Shown in pieces: positions 24,767-34,490 of a stretch of 64,000 bases of DNA (position 1 is its first letter; each line of letters opens with the position of its first letter). The notes below the pieces were generated by a model. It had not been told where the DNA came from. It worked only from the letters and a program-made list of their open reading frames with translations, and searched no databases. The DNA lies in assembly GCA_003255025.1 (NCBI GenBank), contig QANY01002375.1:1893109-1957108 (forward strand), in the 5' to 3' direction. This DNA comes from Datisca glomerata (Eukaryota; Streptophyta; Magnoliopsida; Cucurbitales; Datiscaceae). The position numbers and the translations under genes were made by a program.

Positions 24767-25847
24767 TAGGGGTGAACAAAATTTTACCGAATCGAACAAA
24801 AAATGACCGGTTCGGTCGATTTTATAAGTTCTCACGGTTCGGTTCGGCTCGATTTTTCTGCAGAACCAAAGTTTTGGTTCTCTTAAAAAACTAAGTTTTC
24901 AAACGAAACCGAATCGTAACTTAACTAATATATTGAAAGACGCATGCCCCTGTGTTGTTCTTCATTTAATTTTTGGATTAGGATGTCATTTTGACCTTAT
25001 ACCCAAATAAAATAACAAAATCATGGGAATAGTTTCTTCCTCCTTCAATTGCGAGAGTGTGAGAAGGCTCTAAATTCACCTCCTTCCTCCTCTAGCCGAC
25101 CGTCCTCCATTGTCACGCCTCTGCTTATGAGATAAAGGTAAGTTTCTTAAGCTTCTACATTTTTTCTCCTCATTTATCCTTTCCCATTATTCCCTTCTCC
25201 TTTGTCCCTTCTTACTTCTCTTTCTCATTCCTCCTTACAGTTATGTGTTTAGGGATTAGGGCTCATTTCGTGCTTCTCTCTCTCATCCTTTTCCCTTTGC
25301 GCATCTCTCTCTCTTGTCTTTCCTCCTTTCGCCCTTCTCTCTCATCATTCCTCCCTTATGAGTTCAATGTTTAGGGTTAGGGTTAGAATTAAATCTCTGA
25401 GTTCAATGTTTAGGGTTAGGATTAAGATTAGATCTTTCTCTCTTTTGAGTTCCTTCCCTGATTCGTTAGTTATTTTGAGTTTGTTGATAATGATTTCTGA
25501 TTATCAACAAACTTTGAGATATTGAGTTGTATTTCTGAATCTTACTAATTTTTTGCATTGTATTGATGATTAAACCACCTGTGTTTCTGGTTTTTTTATA
25601 TTCTTACTGATTTTCTGCATTGTATTGGTGATTAAATCACTCGTGTTTCATGATTTTATGCAAAGCAGAACTTCTTCTGACGACAAAATTGTACAAGTAC
25701 CGTCGAACCGAACCCTAAGTCACGGTTTGATTCTGTTCGTATGAATTTCATGGTTCAGTTCGGTTCGATATATGGCAGAACATATTATTTCGGTTCGGTT
25801 CATTTTTCTTTCAAATAAATGACCGAACTGAACTGTGAACACCTCCA
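24767..25847. mobile_element. hAT-like non-autonomous element inserted in the LINE, copy A
   Basis: It begins TAGGGGTGAACA and ends TGTGAACACCTCCA, an imperfect inverted pair, with CGGTTCGGTTCGG clusters inside both ends in opposite orientation. The LINE reads on at 25848, and the flanks GAAGGAATGA (left) and GAAAGGATGA (right) look like a decayed 8-bp target duplication, which fits hAT. The interior is pyrimidine-rich with TTTAGGGTTAGGG telomere-like words at about 25370-25425. No transposase. Confidence 0.7.
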
Positions 25848-26144
25848 GAAAGGATGAAGCAAAATGTCTCAGATTGTTTGCATTTGGGATCTAGCCAATT
25901 TGGAAGTTCATAAACGCTTGCCTTAAGGGAACTCTAATGCATCCTATTGAAGCTATTCATATCACAAATAATTAGGTTTTAGAGTTTTGCTCTTCCTCAT
26001 GGACTGGGTAAAATAGACCAGCCACGGAAGGCGTGGGTTGTGCTCAAGATTTTGGGCGCAATAATGAAGCCCTCTTTAGATCAACTTCTATCAGTATTTC
26101 TAGTAGGTTTGGAAGGTACTGGACCACTTCTACCAGTATCTCTA
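25848..26144 (+). pseudogene. LINE ORF2 continuation after the insertion, copy A
   Basis: Continues the LINE with GATGAAGCAAAATGTCTCAG, a stretch that recurs at 28411-28440 in copy B, then ATTTTGGGC...AATGAAGCC. At about 26118-26145 it is joined to the middle of the linker region again (start of copy B), which marks the tandem duplication junction. Confidence 0.75.
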
Positions 26145-27314
26145 ATGGATCACTTGGGTAACTTGACCACTTCCCAGGAAGGTAGTAAAAGAGAATCCCA
26201 ACACTATTTCATAAACCTTTTTCAATCCACAAAACCGAGGGAATTCGAAGCTGCGCGGAGCACTTGGATAAAAAATTGACATTGGAGGAAGCAGCCCAAT
26301 TAGAGGGAACAATTGAGGAGTGGGATATTGCGCAGGCCATAAAGGATATTAGAGTTGCAAAGGCGTCTGGGCCAGACAGGTACACCTCTAGTTTATTTTC
26401 TCGATTTTATGGGCTTATTAAAGATGAGATTATTAAGCTTGTCTATGATTTTTCTGAAAAAAAATTTCTGCTTATTCCTTAGAAAAAGAGTCCTTAGAGT
26501 ATGCAAGATTTGAGATCTATTAGTTTGTGCAATGTCCTTTATAAAATTATTTAAAAAACATTGTATAATAGGCTTCGGGAGACGATAATATTTTGATAGC
26601 ACACGGGATTTTGCATGCAATCATATTGCTGAAGAATAAAGGGAGGAAATTGGCGGCCATCAAATTTGATATGTCCAAGGATTATGACAGGGTGGAGTGA
26701 ATTTTTGTTATAGTAGTTATGAAGCATATGTCTTTTTCAGATAAATGGTGTAAATGGATCTATTTATATTTGTCTACGGTCTCTTTCAGTCATAGTTAAC
26801 GGGGACGCGTCTTCCATTTTCTATCCTAAAAGAGGACTTAGGCATGGAGATCCGCTTTCACCTTATTTATTTATACTCTACTAAGAGGTTTTATCCATTC
26901 TGATGACAATGGCTGATAATACGGCTGTTATTCATGGTTTTAAGGCGTCGAGAGATGGTCCTTCGATTTCCCATCTATTTTTTGCCGATGATAGTTTATT
27001 ATTTTTACGTGCTTTAAAGTTAGAACTTAAGCAGATTGAGACTATTCTAGAGAGTTATGGTTCTGCTTCTTGTCATATTATATAAATTATCATAAGAGTA
27101 GTACTTTATTTAGCTATAATGTTAGTGCAGCAGACCGTACTAATTTAGCTGGTATTTTGAAAATGGAAGTGAGTAGTAGTCTGGTTAAATATCTTGGCCT
27201 AGAAACCAATTCCAGTCTCTCAAAGCAGGAATTTTTTAATGATATTAAAGACAAAGTGTTTAACAGACTAAATGGGTGGGCAGAGCATTGACTTACAACT
27301 GCAGGAAGTGAAAT
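26145..27314 (+). pseudogene. LINE ORF2 remnant, duplication copy B
   Basis: It repeats 22548 to about 23705: NLTTSQEGSKRESQHYFINLF, LTLEEAAQLEGTIEEWDIAQA, AIKDIRVAKASGPDRYTSSLF, SRDGPSISHLFFADDSLLFLR (intact FADD reverse transcriptase box at 26903-27085) and KYLGLETNSSLSKQEFF. The FADD motif is preserved here but lost from copy A by a deletion near 23395. Stops and frameshifts break it elsewhere. It ends at about 27314, where about 1.1 kb present in copy A, covering the zinc-binding region, is missing. Confidence 0.88.
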
Positions 27315-28409
27315 AATGACCGGTTTGGTTAATTTATAATTTCTCACGGTTCGGTTAGTTTTATAATTTCTCACGGTTCGGTTCGATTCGGTACTTCTGT
27401 AGAACTGAAATTTTGGTTCGATTAAAAAAATTTAAGTTTTCAAACTGAAGCGAACCGAACCGAACCATAACTTAACTATTATATTGAAACGATGTATGCC
27501 CCTGTGTTGTTCTTCATTTAATTTCTGGAATAGGATGTCGTTTTGACCCCATACCCAAATAAAATAACAAGATTTTAGGAATAGGGTTAATTCCCCCTCC
27601 TTCAATCACAACAGAGTGAGAAGGCTCCAAATTCGCCTCCTTCCTCCTTCAGCCAACTGTCCTCCATTGTCGTTCCTTTGCTTCTAAGATAAAAGTAAGT
27701 TTCTTATGCTTCTGTATTTTTTCTTCTCCTTTCTACATTCTCATTCTTCCCTTCTCATTTGTCCCTTCATGTTTCTCTTTCTCCTTCCTCCCTTCAGTTT
27801 TGCGTTTAGGATTAGGGCTCCCTTCGTGCTTCTATCTATCATCATCCTCCCTTCTCGCTCCTCTCTCGTCCTTCCTCCCTTCTCGCTCCTCTCTCGTCCT
27901 TCCTCCCTTCTCGCTCCTCTCTTGTCCTTCCACCCTTCTGAGTTCAGCATTTAGGGTTAGAGTTAGGATTAGATCTCTGAATTTAATGTTTAGGGTTAGG
28001 ATTAGGATTAGATTTTTCTCTCTCTTCTCCGTTCCTTCCTTGATTCGTTAGTTATTTTGAGTTTATTGATGATGATTTTCTGATTAGTTACAATTCCTTG
28101 AGATATTGAGTTGTCTTCCTGGTTCTTACTAATTTTCTACGTTGTATTGATGATTGAATCACCGGTGTTTCTGGATTTTTTTTCAGATTCTTATTGATTT
28201 TCTGCGTTGTATTGATGATTAATTCACATATGTTTCGTGATTTTCTGCAAAGTATCATCGAATTTTCGAACCGAACCGTAAGTCAAGGTTTAATTTGGTT
28301 CGTATTAATTTCACGGTTTGGTTCGGTTTGTTATATAAGTGAATCGATTATTTTGGTTCGGTTCATTTTTTTAAATAACCGACCAAACTGAACTGTTGTT
28401 AACACCCTA
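27315..28409. mobile_element. hAT-like non-autonomous element, copy B (left end deleted)
   Basis: Similar to 24795-25847 throughout, including the ATGCCCCTGTGTTGTTCTTC block, the pyrimidine-rich interior, the TTTAGGGTTAG words near 27950-28005 and the GGTTCGG clusters. The left tip is removed by the deletion that also took LINE sequence; the right tip AACACCCTA is intact and followed by AGAAGGATGA. A local duplication of TTATAATTTCTCACGGTTCGG lies at its left end. Confidence 0.75.
27845..27935. repeat. 28-bp pyrimidine minisatellite, three copies
   Basis: Units TCCTCCCTTCTCGCTCCTCT... start at 27845, 27873 and 27901. Copy A of the host element has only a diverged equivalent, so the array expanded after the duplication. 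The long ORFs on both strands here are products of this simple sequence. Confidence 0.9.
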
Positions 28410-29168
28410 AGAAGGATGAAGAGGAATGCCTCAGATGGTTTGCATTTGGGATCTGGCGAAGTTGGAAGATTAGAAACAATGCTTGCTTTAAGGAACTCTT
28501 ACGCATCTTATTGATACTATTCAGATCACAAATAATCAGGTTTTGGAGTTTTTCCCTTCCTCATGCACTGGGTAAGATAGACTAGCCATGGAAGGCATGA
28601 GTTATTCTTTAGATTTTGGGCATGATAATGAAGCCTTCTCTGGATCGGCTTCTACCAGTATTTCTAGTTAGTTTGGAAGGAAATATATGCTACGAACAGA
28701 TGCAACTTGGAGAAAGCGATCTTGGTGGATTGGGCTTTATTTCAACGGATCCTACATGTGTGATTCATCGGATAGGATCTCATAAATTTGAGTATTGCAT
28801 GGATGTGTTCTTGGTAGAAACAAACATTATCCTTCAGGGTATAAAAAATGGGGGTTTTGAGGCAGGGGAGGAAATTGAAATTCGTTGTGGTGCCTTACAG
28901 GTTGTTCATTTTCTGTCAAGCAACTACAACAATGATATGGGAAATGACGTCGTTATTTCAGATATCCTATATTTTTAGGATCTTTTTCTCTGTCTTTTAA
29001 GCATGTTCCTAGAACTTCTAATATTATTGCTCACAAGTTAGGTAGTTTAGGCTGTGATGATTTATGTGTAATATGGACTGACAACCTTTTTATTTGACTA
29101 TCCCGAGATTGTAATCTATACTCTTACATGTCTCTTTAATGATAGTCTTTTTCTTGATAAAAAAAAAG
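28410..29168 (+). pseudogene. LINE 3' end with RNase H domain and poly(A) tail
   Basis: After the hAT-like insertion the LINE continues into a C-terminal plant-type RNase H: a TDATWR-like start near 28700, RSWWIGLYFNGS and, near 28995-29065, HVPRTSNIIAHKLGSLG, the conserved closing motif of these domains. Stops follow, then a short 3' UTR ending TTTTTCTTGATAAAAAAAAA at 29168, a LINE 3' terminus. The 3' edge is therefore well defined. The frames are broken. Confidence 0.85.
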
Positions 29169-29395
29169 GAGAGGAGAGAGAAGGGCTTGCACGGAATGAA
29201 AGGAGGTTGGCAGTTTAGTTTCAATCCCATATTGTAACAGAAGGGTTACTTTTAAAGTTTTTCAAAGTACATGAGTATAACAATTCAAAGAAAATAGTAT
29301 CGGGATATGTTTTGTCAATGATGCAAACAACAAAGGTGTAATTTGTAATTTAGCCCAAAAAAAGGAAACGTCAACTTCTAATCCCCAAAAAAGAA
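29169..29395. repeat. Direct repeat, copy 1 (partner 31108-31345)
   Basis: GAGAGAGAAGG...CAATCCCATATTGTAACAG, ATAGTATCGGGATATGTTT, CAACAAAGGTGTAATTTG and GGAAACGTCAACTTCTAATCC occur in the same order at both places. The LINE poly(A) tail abuts the left side of this copy. Confidence 0.85.
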
Positions 29396-30140
29396 GATTT
29401 GAGCTTTGAGCACGAAAGAACATTTTTGACAATTAGATTTGCACAAAGCTTCATATAATTTTGTTATGTACACATATATGCTATGCTATTCTACTTATGT
29501 TAATTAATTATTGAATGAATGATACATTTATTTAATAAATTAATTTACTTATGAAGATAATTTTAATATTCAATATTTTATTACATTAATAAATCTAATA
29601 TTGAATTGAGTTACCTGCATTACACATGTAAATGTGACTTAGTGGAGAGAAATATTTTTGAACAAAAACTACGCTCACAATTATATAAAATTTCAAATTG
29701 ATAAATCTCTTGATATTCTCTATCACTATTACATTATCATTTTAATTATTGAAAATATAATAGATTAAAAGAATTGAGAGACATATTTGATAAATCATTG
29801 ATTTTTTTACATTTCACAATTATTTTATGCGATTTTATTAATGAAAATTTTAATCTTTTTACATTTATTTTATGCTTTAATTCCTTTTTATTTTATTCGA
29901 GAACTTGTCCAAGTCAAGTGTTTTTTCTTGGTTTTAATAAAAGCATTCTATTGTGAGTTTATATAAAATATGAATCAAACAAGTATACATTTTTATTTTA
30001 CCGACCATGCCTATAGTTCAATATATTTCTCACTTTAAAGATAAAACACGTATAAAACTTATAGATGACGTACGATGCACAAGTTATTACCTAGTAGTAG
30101 AAAGTGATTAAAGTTAACATGAAGTATGACATATTTTCTA
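29396..30140. other. AT-rich unassigned sequence
   Basis: No coding or repeat signal beyond low complexity. The 60-residue ORF at 29774-29956 is unlike any family I know. Confidence 0.5.
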
Positions 30141-30144
30141 TAAA

Positions 30145-30360
30145 TGTTCGCTCAAGTGGTGAAGTTCTTAGACATGAAAACTTCATGTCTTTTAGATCGT
30201 GAGTTCAAATCCTCTTAGATGCAAATAATTTCTTCGAATCATATTACCCTAATGTTAAAGTTAATTATTTTTCCTGACTCGTGTTGAGGAACTTCTAAGA
30301 ACATAGTGCAAGAGTCTTCTGAAATTAATCTAGTACGCGAGCTTCAGAAAAAGTGCTTTC
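30145..30360 (+). repeat. SINE-like, tRNA-derived repeat (copy 2)
   Basis: GCTCAAGTGGTGAAGTTCTTAG (A-box-like) and GTGAGTTCAAATCC (B-box-like) are followed by TCTTAGATGCAAATAATTTC and a TTGAGGAACTTC...GAGCTTCAGAAAAAGTGCTTTC tail. This B box is closer to the GGTTCGANTCC consensus than that of copy 1. No target duplication identified. Confidence 0.5.
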
Positions 30361-30394
30361 TAAGGTAGAAAAAATATTAGCTATAAAGTACATG

Positions 30395-30760
30395 TAGAGG
30401 ATAGAGTCAAACGCTCTTGGATGCAGATTATTTCTTTGGGTTGATACTTTATAGTATTAAAACTAATGACTTATTCAAACTCGAACAGAAAAACTTTTGA
30501 AAACAAGATGCACAAATTCCGTAAAATTAATCTTATGCGAAATTCCCGATAAGTGTAACTTGGTACAAACAACATATTACTTACGGTTTAGCATATTTGA
30601 TCATATGTTTTCATGAGAAAGAGCTTTCATGTTAGAAAAAATTAGGGTTAATTTCAATAAAACCCCTTCAGCTTCACCAAATTTTAACTATTCTCTTAAC
30701 TTTAAATTCTGACACCTCTCAACTTTCATTTTCAATAAAAAAAACCCTGCCGTCCATTTT
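30395..30760. repeat. Dispersed repeat block shared with 21110-21540
   Basis: CGCTCTTGGATGCAGATTA, GAGAAAGAGCTTTCA, AATTTCAATAAAACCCC and CTCAACTTTCATTTTCAAT appear in the same order as at 21110-21540. Non-coding. From 30761 to 31107 I see nothing else. Confidence 0.55.
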
Positions 30761-31107
30761 TTTGTGTCTATTTTCTGCTAAGATTTGGCCAGTGGGCAAA
30801 ATCCTTGCAGATTATTGGTGGTCTATTACAAAAATAAAATATTATTATTACCAAAATAAAGGAATCTTAACTATCGAAATAACACAAATATATTCATCTT
30901 TCCGACAACCTCAGTTTTCGTTGAATGGCTTAACTGTGCAGCTTGTATGAACACTTGTTTTGATTTTCAATTAAATAACATAATTTTGTGCATAATTTTA
31001 GCTGAATAGTTTATAAGAAAAGGTAACCATAGTGTCTGAGACTTGACCTTCTCTTGAAGGTTTTTGTTTTCTGCTCTCTTCCTCTGTTTTAGTCCGAGTG
31101 AAGAACA

Positions 31108-31345
31108 TAGGAGGGGAGAGAGAAGACATGGACGGAATGAAACGGCTGTGAGGGTGGCAGTTTAGATTCAATCCCATATTGTAACAGGAGTTATTTTTGG
31201 AGTTTTCAAAGTACGAAGGTATAAAAATAAAAATAAAAATAGTATCGGGATATGTTTGTTTTGCCAATGATGTAAACAACAAAGGTGTAATTTGCAATTT
31301 AGCCCCAAAGAAAAGGAAACGTCAACTTCTAATCCTCAATAATTA
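31108..31345. repeat. Direct repeat, copy 2 (partner 29169-29395)
   Basis: See the partner entry for shared blocks. This copy lies just downstream of the bL33 gene and contains an added A-rich insertion (AATAAAAATAAAAAT near 31225). It lacks the LINE insertion. Confidence 0.85.
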
Positions 31346-31467
31346 TAACCTTCTTTGACTCCATCGGACAACAAAATCTCTGACAACTGACCTGCTTTTA
31401 AACTTCTGATATCATTTCTTCTAAACATGGATGAGAAAGGGTAACTCAGTAATAAGAGGCACCTCAT

Positions 31468-31641
31468 TCACTTCATTTTTGCCTCTGTGAACAGAACATG
31501 CCGGTTTACTCGAGGGTCGTACTTTCGGAATTCGAGCTTCTCTGTTATCTTAGTTGGCTTCCTCTTGACATAGAAGAAGCCAGTCCCAGCAGCTGACACA
31601 AGTCTGATGAACAATGTAGCCTTCTTCTTTTTGTCACCCAT
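31468..31641 (-). CDS. RPL33: Organellar ribosomal protein bL33, probably mitochondrial
   Basis: A complete 57-residue frame on the minus strand: it starts [20 protein letters not shown], continues [20 protein letters not shown], and ends [17 protein letters not shown] before a TGA. This is the whole bL33 fold of the large ribosomal subunit: lysine-rich start, the FIRLVS strand, the GFFYVKRKP loop and the [12 protein letters not shown]-terminal strand. The length fits the bacterial-type family; the plant nuclear copies with this MGDKKKK start are mitochondrial. It is basic and has no long targeting extension, as expected of those copies. No in-frame damage is seen, in contrast to all surrounding sequence. 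On the minus strand TTAG lies just before GAAATGGG, so a splice acceptor in the 5' UTR three bases before the start codon is plausible. The gene is likely functional, though expression cannot be judged from the sequence. Confidence 0.92.
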   Translation of the reverse strand: MGDKKKKATLFIRLVSAAGTGFFYVKRKPTKITEKLEFRKYDPRVNRHVLFTEAKMK

Positions 31642-31974
31642 TTCCTAACATGTCAAAGAGTTTGAATCAAATTAGTTCAAGAAATGACATGATTCATTCC
31701 AAAGAAGGGTGTGAACTCCTCGAACTAGATTTCTGATTAAAGTAGTTGCTTAGATAAGTTAAACATTATCATACATTTCCCTGCTCCAATTACGCGCTGC
31801 ATTGGTCCAAAAGAACTAACACATTCTAATAAACAATAAGCAACCAGAATTCTGGTTATTGTGATCCTATAACAATGGCAGAAGGAAACCTCAGTGGAGA
31901 ACCTCTCTTGAACAAAATCACAGCAAGAACAACCAGGGGAGAAAATCAAAGTGATTCAGAGATTGAAGATATGC
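31642..31974 (-). other. Probable 5' UTR intron of the bL33 gene
   Basis: T-rich on the coding strand, with a candidate AG acceptor at 31645-31646. No open frame resembles a protein. The first exon and donor site are not located. Confidence 0.35.
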
Positions 31975-32301
31975 TAATAAATGAAGAAACCTTGGGTATA
32001 AGATCATATAGATTGAAAGCCTTTTGGAGCAAGGCTTGAGACAAAGAACAATAATGCATTGCTACACATTAAACACTCAAGTATTCACCACTTAACAACA
32101 ACAATCACCTATAGCATGATAACAAACAGCTACCCACAACCCAGCAAGCCAGGCAAAAAACCTATCACTGACCTCAATGCAACAAACCAAACCATATATC
32201 AAACTACAGGAACACCGAACATGAATGGTAGTGCAATACATAAATTTCACGGGAAATAACATTCCACACTCCCAAGTCTCGAGTAATTGGCATTCAATTG
32301 T
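31975..32301. repeat. Inverted repeat, left arm (partner 33314-33644)
   Basis: The reverse complement of this arm matches 33314-33644 almost base for base with scattered mismatches and small indels: for example GAAACCTTGGGTATAAGATC here pairs with GATCTTATACCCAAGGTTTC, and GGCATTCAATTG with CAATTGAATGCC. The arms are about 330 bp with about 1.0 kb between them. This arm lies on the upstream side of the bL33 coding region. The ORFs at 32059-32316 are by-products. Confidence 0.93.
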
Positions 32302-33313
32302 AAGTTCCACTCTCACTTAGAATACTTTAATACATGCAATTTTTTTCAGATATCAGTATCATCATTCAACAACGTTAACAACCAAAAAAACCAAATGAAC
32401 GGGATAATTTGAGAGCAGAGAAGCAACAATCCATGAAAAAAGAAGATGAGCAATAATCAGAAGACAAGGACCCTAGCAAATACAAAGGAATGGTCAGCCT
32501 GGTAGATGGCAAGAACAAAAGAAAACAGTAGAAACGACCGTTTGGTTTATTCCCAGCCAAAATCTCAAAAACCCAAACTGGGACAAAAATAACTATACTA
32601 GTATCATCCCAAATGGCTTTAAATTGTCTTTCACTTTCTTCATCAAAAGTTCTTCTTGGTTAGACATTATCTATCAATTTAAATTGTCTTTACTAGATCC
32701 TCAAAACAAGTTAAATCCAAATATGTAAACAACAGGAAAAAAACTTAAGAATCAGATCATCAACAAAAAACTTCAGTCCAGTTTTGGGATAATGTTTTCA
32801 TTCTGGAAACATTAGAAATATTAAATCAACCAACTTAAGTGAGATTCTGGAATCTGGACATAATAAGATAGTAAAGCTCTCAACCATTCAATACTTGTCC
32901 ACGCTCTTCCAACCGTCAATTCCATGCAAATAAATCTCACAAAACAAAAGAGACGATACCATAAGGGCCAAAGCCCAAAATCAGTTGCTGCTCTAACATG
33001 GCGTCTCTTCTTTGTCCACCAAAATATTTTTTGCCAAATTAACCTCTCACGATTTTTGTAAACAGATTGAAAACACTTCCATGAATAACAACAAAGAGAA
33101 CCCAATTTTACCCGAAAAAATTAACATGACTCAAAATTACATTAAAAAAAATTGATAGATCTATGGAAAACTCTGCATAACAAACCAACTTGGAAGAAAT
33201 TTTACATTGAAAGTCCACGAAAACAAAAGGCGAAAACCCTATCTATAAGATATCAACAGTGAAACCAAAATGATTTGTATGACAAAATAAGCAAAACAAG
33301 AAAGGATAAACTA
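32302..33313 (-). promoter_or_regulatory. Spacer between inverted arms; possible bL33 promoter region
   Basis: No protein motif. On or near the minus strand are a site II-like TGGGCT (32972-32977) and, at 33234-33241 on the plus strand, AAACCCTA, the telo box. Both motif types are common in plant ribosomal protein promoters. If correct, transcription would start between about 33230 and 32900 and read left. The motifs are short and the assignment is inference. Confidence 0.3.
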
Positions 33314-33644
33314 ACAATTGAATGCCAAATTACTTGAGACTCGGGAGTGTGGAATGTTATTTCCCGTTAAATTCATGAATTGAACTACCATTCATGTTTG
33401 GTGTTCCTATAGTTTGATATATGGTTTGGTTTGTTGTTTTGAGGTCAGTGATAGATTTTTTTGCCTTGCTTGCTGGGTTGTGGGTAGTTGTTTGTTATCA
33501 TGCTCTATATTTGATAATTGTTATTACGTGGTGAATACTTGAGTGTTTAACATGTAGCAATGCATTATTGTTCTTTGTCTCAAGCCTTGCTCCAAAAGGC
33601 TTTCAATCTATATGATCTTATACCCAAGGTTTCTTCCTTTATTA
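33314..33644. repeat. Inverted repeat, right arm (partner 31975-32301)
   Basis: Same content as the left arm in opposite orientation. It stops exactly where a hAT-like tip (TAGGGG) begins at 33645, so the two events share a breakpoint or the hAT-like element entered at the arm edge. Confidence 0.93.
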
Positions 33645-34001
33645 TAGGGGCGCGTACGGTTTGATTCGGTCGATTAATAAGACATTTTTGTAATCAAACC
33701 GAATTCACTGGTTTCCTATATTACAGAACCGAACCCAACTGAAATAACCATTAAAACCGAACCGAATGTAACCAAAGTAATCGATTCGGTTCGGTTACTG
33801 GTAACGCTGCACCTGCCAAATTTCTTAAACATCATGAAAATTTAAACTAAAACATCAATAGATTCAAAAGTTTCTTAAGCTCAGTAAAGAATTGAGCTAA
33901 CATCTAAGCGTACAGTCGCTTTCTTAAGCTCAGTAAAGAATTACTTCAAAATTTCTTAAGCTCATCAGTAAAGAATCAACCGACAACTCTGCACACCCCT
34001 A
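33645..34001. mobile_element. hAT-like non-autonomous element, CGGTTCGGTT family
   Basis: Left tip TAGGGGCGCGTACGG...TCGGTCGATT and right tip, read inward, TAGGGGTGTGCAGAG...TCGGTTGATT form an imperfect terminal inverted repeat. Inside are AACCGAACCGAA and GATTCGGTTCGG clusters. No clear target duplication. The right side contains three copies of TTTCTTAAGCTCAGTAAAGAA (about 33890-33980). Confidence 0.55.
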
Positions 34002-34170
34002 AACAGATCTAAGCCTAACAAAATCAACCAAAACAGTAAAACAATTATTAAAATCAAAGTCTGTAACAGATCTAAAAATCAGAGACTAACAGATCTAAAA
34101 GTTCAGAGACTAACAAATCTAAAAATCAGAGACTGACAGATCTAAAAATCGAAGCCTAACAGATCTAAAT
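34002..34170. repeat. Tandem repeat, about 23-bp unit around CAGATCTAAAAATCAGAGAC
   Basis: Five to six units of AACAGATCTAAAAATCAGAGACT, variable in the last half. Followed by non-repetitive sequence to 34290. Confidence 0.85.
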
Positions 34171-34289
34171 CGCAAGTTTGAAGCCTTTTATTTACCTTCA
34201 AAAGAGACGAGGGAAGCTTCGAGGGAGACGAACTCGATCTGGGTTGAGGGGGACGACTGACGAGGGGGACGACTAAGACTGTAATTTGC

Positions 34290-34375
34290 AATTTAGATGA
34301 GGTTGAGGGAGACGACCGACGAGGGAGACGACCGACGAGGGAGACGACCGACGAGGGAGACGAGGTTGAGGAAGA
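34290..34375. repeat. 16-bp purine-rich minisatellite
   Basis: GACGACCGACGAGGGA is repeated about four times in direct order, with weaker relatives on both sides (GACGACTGACGAGGGG from 34250). Confidence 0.85.
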
Positions 34376-34429
34376 CGGCTGACGAGGATTCTGTAACTTG
34401 CAATTTAGACGAGTAAGACTGTAATCGCA

Positions 34430-34433
<4 letters not shown>

Positions 34434-34485
<52 letters not shown>

Positions 34486-34490
34486 GGAGA
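34434..34490. repeat. (GA)n microsatellite
   Basis: About 22 GA units, one GACA interruption near the right end. Downstream to 34790 there are only A/T-rich runs. Confidence 0.95.

Noticed and set aside
25370..25425. A true telomere or interstitial telomere block
   Set aside because: Only a few irregular TTTAGGG/TTAGGG words inside a transposable element, not a long uniform array.
27706..28051. Long overlapping ORFs on both strands in pyrimidine-rich sequence
   Set aside because: They come from a 28-bp minisatellite and CT-rich text inside a hAT-like element; residues are only low-complexity Leu/Ser/Pro or Arg/Glu runs.
30152..30222. A functional tRNA gene
   Set aside because: A- and B-box-like words are present but the sequence does not fold into a cloverleaf with an anticodon arm; a SINE-like repeat fits better.
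32059..32316. Two ORFs in the left inverted arm
   Set aside because: The frames are not kept in the right arm and no motif is present.
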